Counted from the first letter of the stretch, positions 1 through 6,866 are shown. The stretch is 18,090 nucleotides of DNA from an uncultured Caryophanales bacterium (GCA_946183335.1 CAMGZN010000010.1:1-18090); one strand, 5' to 3'. Notes: generated by a model not told the origin, from the sequence alone. Translations and numbers: made by a program.

Positions 1-1184
1 AATGTTGTTAATTTGGTAGCATAGAGCATCAGCTCATCAGCATCATAAGGAAAGTGACCGTCATCTAAGTAAGGAGAAAGAAAACCAAAAAGTTGGTTTG
101 GGTCAGTGATTATACCAAGAAGCTCAAACATAGACTTTGTTTTAATGTCTTCACCAATCTTTGTTAAAACAGATGATGGAAGAGTCATAAACATTGTAAA
201 AACGTAATCAATTGTGTCTTGTGCAACCTGAACAAATTGTTCTCTAGTGGAGATGCTTTGCTCTCCAAAACTATCTTTTGTTAACATTGTTAAAAGTGCT
301 TGAGGAAGATTTTTTTCAGTGACTAAATCATCCCCATAATCGAATTCGATAAATGCTGGTAAAACAATCGAGTCATTGTAGTTATGAACAATTTCATCGA
401 TGTTATCTTGATCAATATAAATATCGTGTCCAACACGATAGAAGCCATATTCTTCTGGAGCAATATAAGGAACAAGATCAGTTCTATTAACTATGTTAAA
501 AACATTCGAATAGTCATGGTAATCAGCTGAGCCTTTTGCGGCTTCAAATGTATAAACATAGAAATTCTCATCAGGTGTAATCTTCTTTTCGCTTTCAAAC
601 AAAAGCTTGGAACATAGATTAGCAACGGCACCTGCTCGAGAATAACCAGTGATCAGGAATTTTGAGTTTTGATGACGATATGTTTGAGCGTACTCTTCTA
701 GATCGCTGACAACTTGTTGAGCAGCTTCTAAGAAACCAGCGTGGTCACCTTCTGTACCGATTTTAAGGTTACTTGACCATTCTGCGCCATAGGCGAATCC
801 ACGAATCGAAACTAAAACAACTTTTTGTGAATTGATATTTCTAGAGCCAAAAGCATAGGCAATAGAGTTCTTTGTTGGGGCGTAATCATAAGAATCAGAA
901 AGTTGTAATGTTGAAAACATCATATCTCGATAAAAGTTCGAGATGGTGTCTTTAGTTTCGTTTGCGCATGATGCGCCATAGGCGAACATAGCTAAATCTT
1001 TATCAAATTCACTTGACGGTTTACTAAAAGCATCATGTTTTAAAACAAACTCTTGGTTGTAACGCTCGCCATTTCCAGACATTGAAACAACACTTTTTAA
1101 ATCAGTTGTTCCAGAATCGGGTGCAAAATCACATCCACCTAATAGAAGAGGGAATAAAGCTAATAAAATTAGTTTTCTTTTCAT
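1..1184 (-). CDS. Lipoprotein with class-3 lipase-like alpha/beta hydrolase domain (3' end outside window)
   Basis: My own translation of the minus strand from the ATG at 1184 gives 394 codons without a stop, so the C-terminus lies off the left edge. The N-terminus is a lipoprotein signal: basic MKRK, a hydrophobic run, then LLGGC with the lipidated Cys at residue 18. Residues 179-185 read TGYSRAG, matching the GxSxxG nucleophile elbow of class-3 lipase-like hydrolases (Ser182). Downstream NRTDLVPY (Asp236) and GHDIYID (His253) are good candidates for the remaining triad. The predicted product is an extracytoplasmic, membrane-anchored esterase or lipase; the substrate is unknown. The start is set by a GGAGG SD at 1195-1199 and an ATGA overlap with the upstream phosphodiesterase stop (1181-1184), implying translational coupling. 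Fold assignment is fairly sure; lipase activity is inferred. Confidence 0.8.
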   Translation of the reverse strand, partial: MKRKLILLALFPLLLGGCDFAPDSGTTDLKSVVSMSGNGERYNQEFVLKHDAFSKPSSEFDKDLAMFAYGASCANETKDTISNFYRDMMFSTLQLSDSYDYAPTKNSIAYAFGSRNINSQKVVLVSIRGFAYGAEWSSNLKIGTEGDHAGFLEAAQQVVSDLEEYAQTYRHQNSKFLITGYSRAGAVANLCSKLLFESEKKITPDENFYVYTFEAAKGSADYHDYSNVFNIVNRTDLVPYIAPEEYGFYRVGHDIYIDQDNIDEIVHNYNDSIVLPAFIEFDYGDDLVTEKNLPQALLTMLTKDSFGEQSISTREQFVQVAQDTIDYVFTMFMTLPSSVLTKIGEDIKTKSMFELLGIITDPNQLFGFLSPYLDDGHFPYDADELMLYATKLTT

Positions 1185-1906
1185 TTGAGTTCTTCCTCCA
1201 CAACTTTTGGGTCAAGATATTGGAATGTCACTGTATCAACCATTGGGGCATACTTTTTGAGTTTCTCTTCTGAGTCAATTGTCCAAACATTCGTAAAATG
1301 TTTTTTAATGTAACGTTGGACACGTTTTTCTTCAAATAACTTGTCCTCTAAGTCGACGGATTCCACTGTTCTTCTAAAGAACCAGGTGTATTCATCAGAT
1401 TTTGCGACTAACAAAGAACGGATAAATCCTTCATGTTTTAATGGCCACAACGAACGTGGATCGAATGAAATAATCAGAGCATTCTTTTTATCTTTGATTT
1501 GTTTGAATGCTTCTTTTGCTTTTATGGCAAGAGGTTTGTAGTTCTTACGGAACACTTTTAGTTCAATGACCATTGGAACACGTTCCTTGTTCAGTTCAAA
1601 AACTTCTTGAAGTGTTGGAATCTCTCCCCCGTCAAGTAGACGATAGTTCTCTTTAATCTCTTTTAAAGTGAGATCTTCGATGATCCCCTCTTTACCAGTT
1701 GTGCGTTTGAGTTCTTCGTCATGACACACAACAAGTTCTCCATCTTTGGTGAGATGGATATCAAATTCAAAAGCAACCCCATGATTAATCGCGTTCTCAA
1801 AAGCCTTGAGACCGTTCTCAGTGAACTTCTCATTATGAAGTCCACGATGTGCTATTCCTTTTAGGAATAACGGATTAATCTTGGAGATTGCTTTTTGTTT
1901 TTTCAT
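1181..1906 (-). CDS. Glycerophosphodiester phosphodiesterase (GDPD family, cytoplasmic)
   Basis: A 241-residue protein with the GDPD signature in order: AHRG with His20-Arg21, the metal-binding pair Glu47-x-Asp49 (FEFDI), and a second catalytic His62 (VCHDEEL). Family members hydrolyse glycerophosphodiesters to glycerol-3-phosphate and the free alcohol, with a divalent metal. There is no signal peptide, so it should act in the cytoplasm, as UgpQ does, on imported substrate. Length is typical for the short bacterial members. It starts 4 bp after the stop of the MFS transporter gene, and its TGA stop overlaps the next gene's ATG. The SD is weak (GAAG in the preceding gene's last codons), so it probably depends on coupling. 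Substrate head group cannot be read from the sequence. Confidence 0.93.
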   Translation of the reverse strand: MKKQKAISKINPLFLKGIAHRGLHNEKFTENGLKAFENAINHGVAFEFDIHLTKDGELVVCHDEELKRTTGKEGIIEDLTLKEIKENYRLLDGGEIPTLQEVFELNKERVPMVIELKVFRKNYKPLAIKAKEAFKQIKDKKNALIISFDPRSLWPLKHEGFIRSLLVAKSDEYTWFFRRTVESVDLEDKLFEEKRVQRYIKKHFTNVWTIDSEEKLKKYAPMVDTVTFQYLDPKVVEEELK

Positions 1907-1910
1907 TTAT

Positions 1911-3350
1911 TTAATCTTCGGCTTCTCCGATGGCACTTAGACCACTAGAGAAAGTTGTTTTCTTACTTTTAACATTCTTCACAAAGAAGAAGATAGCCAA
2001 GGAGATGGCAACACAAATACCAGCATAGATTGGAAGCAAGAACCAATCAAAGCTTGGTGCCATTAATAATGCACCTAAAGCAATTGGTGTAATTGTCTGC
2101 GCAGCCATGCTGGATGCGTAGTAGTAACCTGTGAATGCACCAATCTTCTTGGAGTTACAAAGTTCAACAACCATTGGGAAGGAGTTCACGTGGACAAGCG
2201 ACATACCAAAGTCTTTCACAAACCAAATGACAAAAAGCCAAATTGGAAGTGATCCTTCTGGAAGCCCAACCGCAAAGGTCATAATAATCCAAATGGCATA
2301 GCCTAATAAGGCTAAGCCTAAACCACCTAATAAGGTGTATTTACGTCCTAGCTTAGAAGCGATGAGTCCGCCAACGGCAAAGCCGATGACGCTACCTACA
2401 CCACCAACAATGGTCAACATTCCTGTACCAACAGAAGAGGAATGTGTTCCATAGATAACATAGTTATTTAAGAATGTACGGACACCATTATCCGCCATGA
2501 ACCAGAAGAATTCAGCACCAAGGATGAGCCAGAGCATCACTTTGTTAGCTTTGCTCATTGGCTTATCATCATCGACTTTATCAGTGGTTTCACTGATAGC
2601 GTCTCCACGAGCCATTTCGTCTTTAACTTCTTCAGCAATCTTGTTTTCCTTTATAAGGATAAATAAGACCACTGCTGAAACAAGCATTAATAAAGAAGCA
2701 ACAAGGAATGGTCCTTCCACAGCCCAGATGTTTTTATAAGCCCATGTATGTTCTTTGAAGTTACCATTAGCATCTTTGGTTGTGCCTAAGTAATCAGAAA
2801 GAACAAAAACGAAGCCAACGACTGTCGCGAATGCACCACCTAGGTAGCCCATAATATTGATAATTCCGTTAGCTTTACTACGTAATGGTTTTGGTGTCAT
2901 GTCCGGCATCAAAGCAACAGCGGGATTACGATACATCATCGCGAATAAGACAACAATTGCCATTAAGATAATGACGCCAACAACGTTTGAATAATGGAAT
3001 AAAACCGGAATAAATGGGAAAGCCACAGCACAAACAAATGTGCCAACTAAAATAAATGGCATTCTCTTACCAATCTTGGTATGTGTCTTATCAGAAATTC
3101 GTCCAAAGATTGGTAGTAATATCAGGGCCGCTAGATTATCTAGCGCCATCATAATACCAACTAAGTATTGGACTTGTTTTTCATCTTTAATTCCTAACGA
3201 GTTCATAAATAACTCAGTTAAGAATGTTGGACACCAAGTGTCATACACCTGCCAAAGAAGCAGGATTCCAAAGAAAGCAAAACCAATAATAAACGTCCGC
3301 TTATAATTGAGTTTGAAGCCTTTCTCAGCAGTTTTTGCTTGTGCGCTCAT
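1911..3350 (-). CDS. MFS transporter, GPH/SLC45-like sugar or glycoside porter type
   Basis: A 479-residue protein with about 12 hydrophobic segments and a charged central loop (about residues 235-268). The cytoplasmic loop 2-3 carries an MFS motif-A-like stretch, GRISDK at 83-88 followed by KIGKRMPF at 92-99, which resembles the GPH/SLC45 branch better than GlpT. The family is proton- or sodium-coupled and usually moves sugars or glycosides. Its place between a HAD-IIA phosphatase gene (17 bp upstream) and a glycerophosphodiesterase gene (4 bp downstream) suggests the cargo may be a glycerophosphodiester or a phosphorylated or glycosylated glycerol compound; that is inference from context. 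A clear GGAGGA SD lies just upstream at 3357-3362, supporting the start at 3350. Confidence 0.85.
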   Translation of the reverse strand: MSAQAKTAEKGFKLNYKRTFIIGFAFFGILLLWQVYDTWCPTFLTELFMNSLGIKDEKQVQYLVGIMMALDNLAALILLPIFGRISDKTHTKIGKRMPFILVGTFVCAVAFPFIPVLFHYSNVVGVIILMAIVVLFAMMYRNPAVALMPDMTPKPLRSKANGIINIMGYLGGAFATVVGFVFVLSDYLGTTKDANGNFKEHTWAYKNIWAVEGPFLVASLLMLVSAVVLFILIKENKIAEEVKDEMARGDAISETTDKVDDDKPMSKANKVMLWLILGAEFFWFMADNGVRTFLNNYVIYGTHSSSVGTGMLTIVGGVGSVIGFAVGGLIASKLGRKYTLLGGLGLALLGYAIWIIMTFAVGLPEGSLPIWLFVIWFVKDFGMSLVHVNSFPMVVELCNSKKIGAFTGYYYASSMAAQTITPIALGALLMAPSFDWFLLPIYAGICVAISLAIFFFVKNVKSKKTTFSSGLSAIGEAED

Positions 3351-3367
3351 ACTTTTTCCTCCAAAAA

Positions 3368-4159
3368 TTACTTTTTTAGTAAATCAGGTAGATCCTTAAT
3401 GGAATCTAAAATATAAGTTGGTTGGTGATCGTATTTCTTCACATCTTCTAAAGAAGATTCTCCAGAAAGAACGCAAAGTGAATCAACGTTAGCGTTCACG
3501 CCGACAAGGATGTCGGTGTAGAGACGATCACCCACAACTAAAATATCTTTCTTTTCAACATTAAACTTCTTTGCAAGGTAATCAATCACAGCTGGGTTTG
3601 GTTTACCCATAACTGTGGCTTTTTTGCCAGTGCAACGATAAATCCATTCACACATTCCACCACAATCTGGAATGTATAAACCATCTTCGATTGGACAGCG
3701 CCAATCAAGATTTGTTGCGATGAACGGGAGTTCTTTTTCTTGTAAATATAAACAAGCTCCTTTAAGTTCGTCATAGACGAGTTCTGTGGAAAATCCACAA
3801 ACCACTGCTTCAACGTTAAAGGAGGAATCATATCGATCAATGTAATTAAAGTGTTTCGTAAGCTTATCCTTTAAGGATTTGTTTCCGATACAGTAGATGT
3901 TTTTAATTCCATGGTCTTTCAGATAAGAGATGGTGACTTCGGTTGAGGAATAAAAGTTCTTTTCTAAAGAACACTTAATCCCAAAGTCACTGATCTTCTT
4001 AAAGTAGAAATCTAAATCGTGGGATGAATTGTTCGTGAAGAAAACATAATCAATCTTGTTATCGTTTAAAAACTTAAAAGTATCTAAAACTCCAGGAAGA
4101 AGGTTCTTCCCAAGATAGATTGTTCCATCCATATCAAAGACGATTAGTTTTTTCTTCAT
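3368..4159 (-). CDS. HAD-IIA family sugar/polyol phosphatase (NagD/AraL/glycerol-phosphatase-like)
   Basis: A 263-residue HAD hydrolase with all four motifs: FDMDGT (Asp9 nucleophile, Asp11 acid/base), FTNNSS (Thr42-Asn43), Lys186 in MGKPNP, and VVGDRLYTD (Asp211, Asp216). The large C2 cap between motifs II and III and the segment GLYIPDCGG (about 160-168) mark subfamily IIA, which includes NagD, AraL, 4-nitrophenylphosphatase and glycerol-3-phosphate/phosphoglycolate phosphatases. It leads the operon that encodes the MFS porter and the phosphodiesterase, so glycerol-3-phosphate is a plausible substrate (inference). The start at 4159 puts the DxD motif at the usual position near residue 10. 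There is no SD; a TATAAT box only 12 nt upstream suggests a near-leaderless mRNA. Confidence 0.9.
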   Translation of the reverse strand: MKKKLIVFDMDGTIYLGKNLLPGVLDTFKFLNDNKIDYVFFTNNSSHDLDFYFKKISDFGIKCSLEKNFYSSTEVTISYLKDHGIKNIYCIGNKSLKDKLTKHFNYIDRYDSSFNVEAVVCGFSTELVYDELKGACLYLQEKELPFIATNLDWRCPIEDGLYIPDCGGMCEWIYRCTGKKATVMGKPNPAVIDYLAKKFNVEKKDILVVGDRLYTDILVGVNANVDSLCVLSGESSLEDVKKYDHQPTYILDSIKDLPDLLKK

Positions 4160-4171
4160 TTGAACTTAACT

Positions 4172-4177
4172 ATTATA
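4172..4177 (-). promoter_or_regulatory. Promoter -10 box of the HAD-IIA/MFS/GDPD/lipase operon
   Basis: A perfect TATAAT on the minus strand lies 12 nt before the ATG at 4159. The start of transcription expected 7 nt downstream is about 4165, giving a leader of roughly 5 nt with no SD. No convincing -35 hexamer is visible at 16-18 bp. Confidence 0.65.
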
Positions 4178-4212
4178 CCTCAATAATCTTTGATTCGCAT
4201 CTTTAATAAAAT

Positions 4213-4241
4213 AAAAAAAGAACTCCATCATTATGAAGTTC
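4213..4241 (-). terminator. Intrinsic terminator of the small-protein operon
   Basis: Read on the minus strand: a 9-bp stem (GAACTTCAT with ATGGAGTTC, one G-U pair), a 4-nt loop, then seven T. It lies 25 bp after the stop of the zinc-ribbon gene and before the next operon's promoter. Confidence 0.9.
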
Positions 4242-4266
4242 GTTCAATATTACCAGCAATTCTTGG

Positions 4267-4614
4267 TTAATCTCCAAAAATTGCGTACCAATAATCGAAG
4301 ACTCCGGCAATCTTAAGAATGACGAGAACTGTGTAACTTAAAAAGTATAAAACAGAGACAATTAAACCAGCAATTGCCAGGGCTTTACCTCGTCCATTGT
4401 GAATTTTAGAAAAACCAAATCCATAGAAGGATAAAATGAGTCCAGCTGGCCAGAAAACAAAAGCAAAAATTAAGCCAAGAATGGCGTAGATATTTCTTTC
4501 AGATGGTTGAGACTTCTTTTCATCTTCGACAACAAAAGGAAGTGGACTACCACATTTAGAACAATATTGATCGTTGTCATTCGCGGATTGACCGCAGTTT
4601 GGACAGTATTTCAT
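4267..4614 (-). CDS. Zinc-ribbon membrane protein with DUF4190-like two-helix domain
   Basis: A 115-residue protein starting MKYCPNCG. Residues 4-7 (CPNC) and 18-21 (CSKC) form a four-Cys zinc ribbon of the common N-terminal type in Bacillota membrane proteins. After a short charged linker come two or three hydrophobic segments (about 42-64 and 74-98) resembling DUF4190. A longer reading frame opens at 4701, but it overlaps the upstream gene by 76 bp. The start at 4614 is chosen because the zinc ribbon begins there and an AGAAGG SD precedes it at 4621-4626. It follows the upstream gene by 11 bp and is the last gene before the terminator at 4213-4241. Molecular role is unknown; such proteins are usually guessed to be sensors or envelope factors. 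Confidence 0.85.
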   Translation of the reverse strand: MKYCPNCGQSANDNDQYCSKCGSPLPFVVEDEKKSQPSERNIYAILGLIFAFVFWPAGLILSFYGFGFSKIHNGRGKALAIAGLIVSVLYFLSYTVLVILKIAGVFDYWYAIFGD

Positions 4615-4625
4615 TGATGACCTTC

Positions 4626-5123
4626 TTATGAAATCGCGATTAACAATACAACTAAAAGAGCAATTAAAACAAGACCGAATGTAAAACCAATCTTGGACCA
4701 TTTAAGAATTTTGCGACGTTTAACGATTAACGGCTGATTAATTCTTTCGTTCGCCTCATCTTCTGATACGGCTCCTATAACTTCAATAACTTTATCCTTA
4801 AAAGAACGTCGGATTGTTAAGTTTGCTCTATCTTCCGTAAGTTTAATCTTCGATTTGTAGTTAAAAACAACATTATTCTTGGCTTCGTGAGGACAGAAGA
4901 TACCAAAGATGCCAACGACAAAGAGAATCATTTCTTGAATCCACCAGTGCTCAACCAAATATGGATGATAAGCAAACATTGATAAATCAAGTTCGTCTTG
5001 TTCAGTATCGATACTTGCGATAAATTTACGTTTTTCAATCTTTTCAAAAGGAATAGGTTTGTTATTTAGACGAAGTCTTTCAAGAAGGAAAGGATCAAAG
5101 ACAGTAATTTCTACGTGTTTCAT
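4626..5123 (-). CDS. Hypothetical membrane-anchored protein
   Basis: A 165-residue protein I do not recognise. The first 60 residues are soluble and charged, a short hydrophobic segment follows (about 60-78, MILFVVGIFGIF), then a charged region with lysines and glutamates, and a strong C-terminal helix at about 146-164 with almost no tail. This looks like a tail-anchored or two-pass protein. The ATG at 5123 overlaps the TGA stop of the upstream gene by 4 bp and is preceded by an AGGAGG SD at 5133-5138, so translation is coupled. It sits between a four-helix membrane protein and a zinc-ribbon membrane protein in a five-gene operon, suggesting a shared envelope function; nothing in the sequence names it. 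Confidence 0.8.
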   Translation of the reverse strand: MKHVEITVFDPFLLERLRLNNKPIPFEKIEKRKFIASIDTEQDELDLSMFAYHPYLVEHWWIQEMILFVVGIFGIFCPHEAKNNVVFNYKSKIKLTEDRANLTIRRSFKDKVIEVIGAVSEDEANERINQPLIVKRRKILKWSKIGFTFGLVLIALLVVLLIAIS

Positions 5124-5572
5124 TTCGCACTTCCTCCTACAATGACAAAGACCAAAAGGAGCAAAAATGCAACTCCTCCAACAATCATTGTGACAATTGG
5201 TTTTGTCTTTGTTTTATTCATTTTAATGATGAATCCGATAACCAAAAGAACCAGTAAAACCCCCATTATTCCGAGAATTACTGGGCCTACTGTTAATTGG
5301 AAACTCATTGCTTTATCAACATCAAGCTTATCAAAGGTGGACCACATTTTCACAACGATGTTGTTTTCAATGGTAAAAATCAGTCCAAGCGTAAAAATAA
5401 CAAGGAACAAAGAAACAACCACGGCCATCATCACGTAAGCAAAGATAAAACCAACATAAATGATTGGGGCCATAGCCAATAGGAAAGCAATCACCGATAA
5501 GAACACAGTGAGATTAGCAAAAGTGTCGTATAAACGATTTAAGAAATCTTGCTTTTCAATTGGTCGGTTCAC
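5120..5572 (-). CDS. Hypothetical four-TM membrane protein, GTG start
   Basis: A 150-residue protein with four hydrophobic segments at about 18-38, 41-69, 91-115 and 124-147, and a short soluble loop between helices 2 and 3. No catalytic motif is visible and I recognise no family. The start codon is GTG at 5570-5572, supported by a GGAGG SD at 5583-5587 inside the end of the YCG-repeat gene and by only 3 bp between the genes. The TGA stop overlaps the next ATG (ATGA). Context suggests a partner of the neighbouring small membrane proteins. Confidence 0.82.
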   Translation of the reverse strand: MNRPIEKQDFLNRLYDTFANLTVFLSVIAFLLAMAPIIYVGFIFAYVMMAVVVSLFLVIFTLGLIFTIENNIVVKMWSTFDKLDVDKAMSFQLTVGPVILGIMGVLLVLLVIGFIIKMNKTKTKPIVTMIVGGVAFLLLLVFVIVGGSAK

Positions 5573-5575
5573 CGA

Positions 5576-5923
5576 TTAAAATCCTCCATAAAGTAGGACT
5601 AGCAAAAAGAACATTTGGTCTCGAGTTAAAAAGCCATCGACTTCATAACGATATTGTCCACAATAGTCTTTAATCTTGTTGCCAACAACTTCGGCAACAT
5701 AGTTGCCACAGTAATATCTTAATTTACTTCCATCGAATTCAAAAATGTATGGGCCGCAGTAGCGACGCATTTTATTGCCTTCGGTTTGAAGTCGATATTG
5801 TCCACAGTATTCGCGAAGTTTATCACCTTCAATTTGATAACGATATGGACCACAATATTCTCTGATTTTATCTCCATCAACATCAAGGAAGTAATTTCCA
5901 CAATAATATCTAACTTTTGGCAT
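5576..5923 (-). CDS. Six-fold YCG repeat protein, unknown function
   Basis: A 115-residue protein built almost entirely of six tandem 16-residue repeats (residues 6-21, 22-37, 38-53, 54-69, 70-85, 86-101). The consensus is xYCGxYxxxxxGxKxR with the x positions rich in aromatic and acidic residues. Every repeat has one Cys (8, 24, 40, 56, 72, 88) and a Gly at the same place, and the alternation looks like short beta hairpins, so a small beta-propeller, prism or solenoid is likely (inference). After the repeats there is a short hydrophobic tail (about 104-112) ending YGGF. There is no signal peptide. It is the second gene of the operon, 16 bp after the single-TM gene, with an AGGGA SD. It is loosely reminiscent of MORN, WG or beta-flower repeat proteins, but the consensus fits none of them well. 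Confidence 0.85.
   Translation of the reverse strand: MPKVRYYCGNYFLDVDGDKIREYCGPYRYQIEGDKLREYCGQYRLQTEGNKMRRYCGPYIFEFDGSKLRYYCGNYVAEVVGNKIKDYCGQYRYEVDGFLTRDQMFFLLVLLYGGF
5621..5908 (-). repeat. Six in-frame 48-bp coding repeats (16 residues each)
   Basis: The six YCG units span residues 6-101 of the repeat protein with no insertions or deletions, so the period is exactly 48 bp. At the DNA level the copies have diverged well beyond identity, while the Tyr, Cys, Gly, Tyr, Gly, Lys and Arg/Lys positions are kept in nearly all of them. This indicates selection on the protein fold rather than recent slippage. Confidence 0.9.
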
Positions 5924-5939
5924 ACTTTATTCCCTACGC

Positions 5940-6173
5940 TTATTTTACATCTTTTTTATGATCAAAGATTTCATCTTCTTCTCTTAATTCGATTTCCCAA
6001 TCCATTCTATATAAACGGACTTTTTCGTGTTTATGACCGCATCTAATAACACGGATTGGTTTGTTGTTTTTCTTAATCCATTTATTGAATCCAAAAAAGA
6101 GGATTAGATAAACGATTAATGAAAGGACAAGAATGCCCACAACAATGATTAAGATTAAGAGTTCTAATTCCAT
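5940..6173 (-). CDS. Small single-TM protein leading the small-protein operon
   Basis: A 77-residue protein with one long hydrophobic helix at about residues 4-29, immediately followed by KWIKKNNK, then a polar, charged C-terminal half containing CGHKH (about 45-49) and an acidic stretch near the end. The positive-inside rule places the tail in the cytoplasm. No family recognised. It is the first gene of the operon: a TTGCTG-17-TATAAT promoter ends 13 nt before the ATG, giving a leader of about 7 nt without an SD. The next gene, encoding the YCG-repeat protein, starts 16 bp after its stop. Confidence 0.78.
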   Translation of the reverse strand: MELELLILIIVVGILVLSLIVYLILFFGFNKWIKKNNKPIRVIRCGHKHEKVRLYRMDWEIELREEDEIFDHKKDVK

Positions 6174-6186
6174 AATGGTTATCTAC

Positions 6187-6215
6187 ATTATAAAGTAATA
6201 AAAAAGAACCAGCAA
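6187..6215 (-). promoter_or_regulatory. Promoter of the five-gene small-protein operon
   Basis: Minus strand TTGCTG (6210-6215), a 17-bp spacer, then a perfect TATAAT (6187-6192). The expected start of transcription is about 6180, only 7 nt before the ATG. The -35 hexamer lies inside the tRNA-His terminator hairpin. Confidence 0.7.
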
Positions 6216-6225
6216 TTACTGGTTC
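6200..6225 (-). terminator. Intrinsic terminator of tRNA-His
   Basis: Perfect 7-bp stem GAACCAG/CTGGTTC with a 6-nt loop, followed on the minus strand by six T (6200-6205). It begins 5 bp after the encoded CCA end of the tRNA. Confidence 0.88.
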
Positions 6226-6230
6226 ATTTT

Positions 6231-6308
6231 TGGGGCGAGTGACGCGAATCGAACGCGCGAATGACCGGTTCACAGCCGGTTGTGTTAGGCCTCTTCACCA
6301 CACTCGCC
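6231..6308 (-). tRNA. trnH: tRNA-His (anticodon GTG), CCA encoded
   Basis: The minus strand folds as a full cloverleaf. The acceptor stem GCGAGTG pairs with CACTCGC. The anticodon arm is ACCGG-CTGTGAA-CCGGT with anticodon GTG, and the T arm is GCGCG-TTCGATT-CGCGT. The histidine identity pair is encoded: an extra G at position -1 (6308) faces C73 (6234), followed by CCA at 6231-6233. It has its own promoter upstream and a terminator directly downstream, so it is a single-gene unit. Confidence 0.97.
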
Positions 6309-6320
6309 AGAGCGTTAATA

Positions 6321-6349
6321 ATAATAAATATTAATGAAGCTTTTGTAAA
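6321..6349 (-). promoter_or_regulatory. Promoter of tRNA-His
   Basis: Minus strand TTTACA (6344-6349), 17-bp spacer, TATTAT (6321-6326). The predicted transcript start at about 6314 is 6 nt ahead of the mature tRNA 5' end. The -35 and half the spacer lie within the 3' end of the Nudix gene, whose stop codon is at 6331-6333. Confidence 0.75.
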
Positions 6350-6849
6350 GCAGATTTTGCAAGTTTAAGGATTGGTAATTCTCTTTGCTTTACAAGACGT
6401 CCAACAAGGACATTTTGCATCTCTTCATATAGACGAATTGCTTCATCAATTGGAACCCAGATAATCTTGTTGATACGGATTTGTTCATCGACTTCGAGAT
6501 GTTGATGGACTTTTTTACCTCGGCGAACCAGATAGTAGTAGTTATGGTTCTTTCTTTCGATGAGGTTATAGTAGTCATCAACTTCGCCTAGGAAACAGAT
6601 TACCTCGGATTCATAACCAACTTCTTCATGGAGTTCACGATGGAGTGTCTCTTTATGAGTTTCATTTGGTTTAGCGCCTCCACCAGGAGTTTCGTAATAA
6701 TCACGAGGTCCAAAACCATCATCATCTTTGAGATATTCCAAACAAACATTGTCGTTTTCATCAACGAAAATAGCCCGAACAACTTCTCTAGTATGAGAAA
6801 CACCAGTGAATGGATATTGATCGTCTTTAAATTTGAAAAGCGGTTCCAT
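6331..6849 (-). CDS. Nudix hydrolase
   Basis: A 172-residue protein with a complete Nudix box GX5EX7REUXEEXGU at residues 57-79: Gly57, Glu63, then RELHEEVGY at 71-79. The box coordinates divalent metal for hydrolysis of a nucleoside diphosphate linked to another moiety. The segment before it (YYETPGGG) is typical of the beta strand feeding the box. Substrate cannot be read from sequence; the length and single domain fit MutT- or ADP-ribose-pyrophosphatase-type housecleaning enzymes. The gene is divergent from the chromate-transporter pair across a 50-bp gap. No SD precedes the ATG; a TATAAA/TATATA box 9-11 nt upstream suggests a leaderless message. Confidence 0.93.
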   Translation of the reverse strand: MEPLFKFKDDQYPFTGVSHTREVVRAIFVDENDNVCLEYLKDDDGFGPRDYYETPGGGAKPNETHKETLHRELHEEVGYESEVICFLGEVDDYYNLIERKNHNYYYLVRRGKKVHQHLEVDEQIRINKIIWVPIDEAIRLYEEMQNVLVGRLVKQRELPILKLAKSALQKLH

Positions 6850-6858
6850 GTTCTTAAT

Positions 6859-6866
6859 TTTATATA
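6859..6866 (-). promoter_or_regulatory. Probable -10 region of the Nudix gene
   Basis: Overlapping TATATA (6861-6866) and TATAAA (6859-6864) on the minus strand, 9-11 nt before the ATG at 6849. Predicted leader is 3-5 nt. No clear -35; an upstream element would overlap the divergent promoter at 6881-6889. Confidence 0.5.

Noticed and set aside
1082..1273. Plus-strand open frame opposite the lipase/GDPD junction, and similar plus-strand frames across the minus-strand operons
   Set aside because: These lie antisense to genes with strong motifs, have no SD or promoter and have compositions typical of shadow frames.
4615..4701. N-terminal extension of the zinc-ribbon protein
   Set aside because: The extension lies out of frame within the upstream gene, has no family resemblance, and a good SD precedes the ATG at 4614.
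5621..5908. CRISPR-like or satellite DNA from the 48-bp periodicity
   Set aside because: The copies are not identical in DNA, there are no spacers, and conservation is at the protein level in one open frame.
5576..5923. Classical zinc-finger interpretation of the six Cys
   Set aside because: There are no CxxC pairs; one Cys per 16-residue unit spaced evenly fits a structural repeat better than a zinc knuckle.
6231..6308. tRNA as an integration site for a mobile element
   Set aside because: No integrase gene, no direct repeat of the tRNA 3' end elsewhere in the window, and the neighbours look like stable chromosomal genes.
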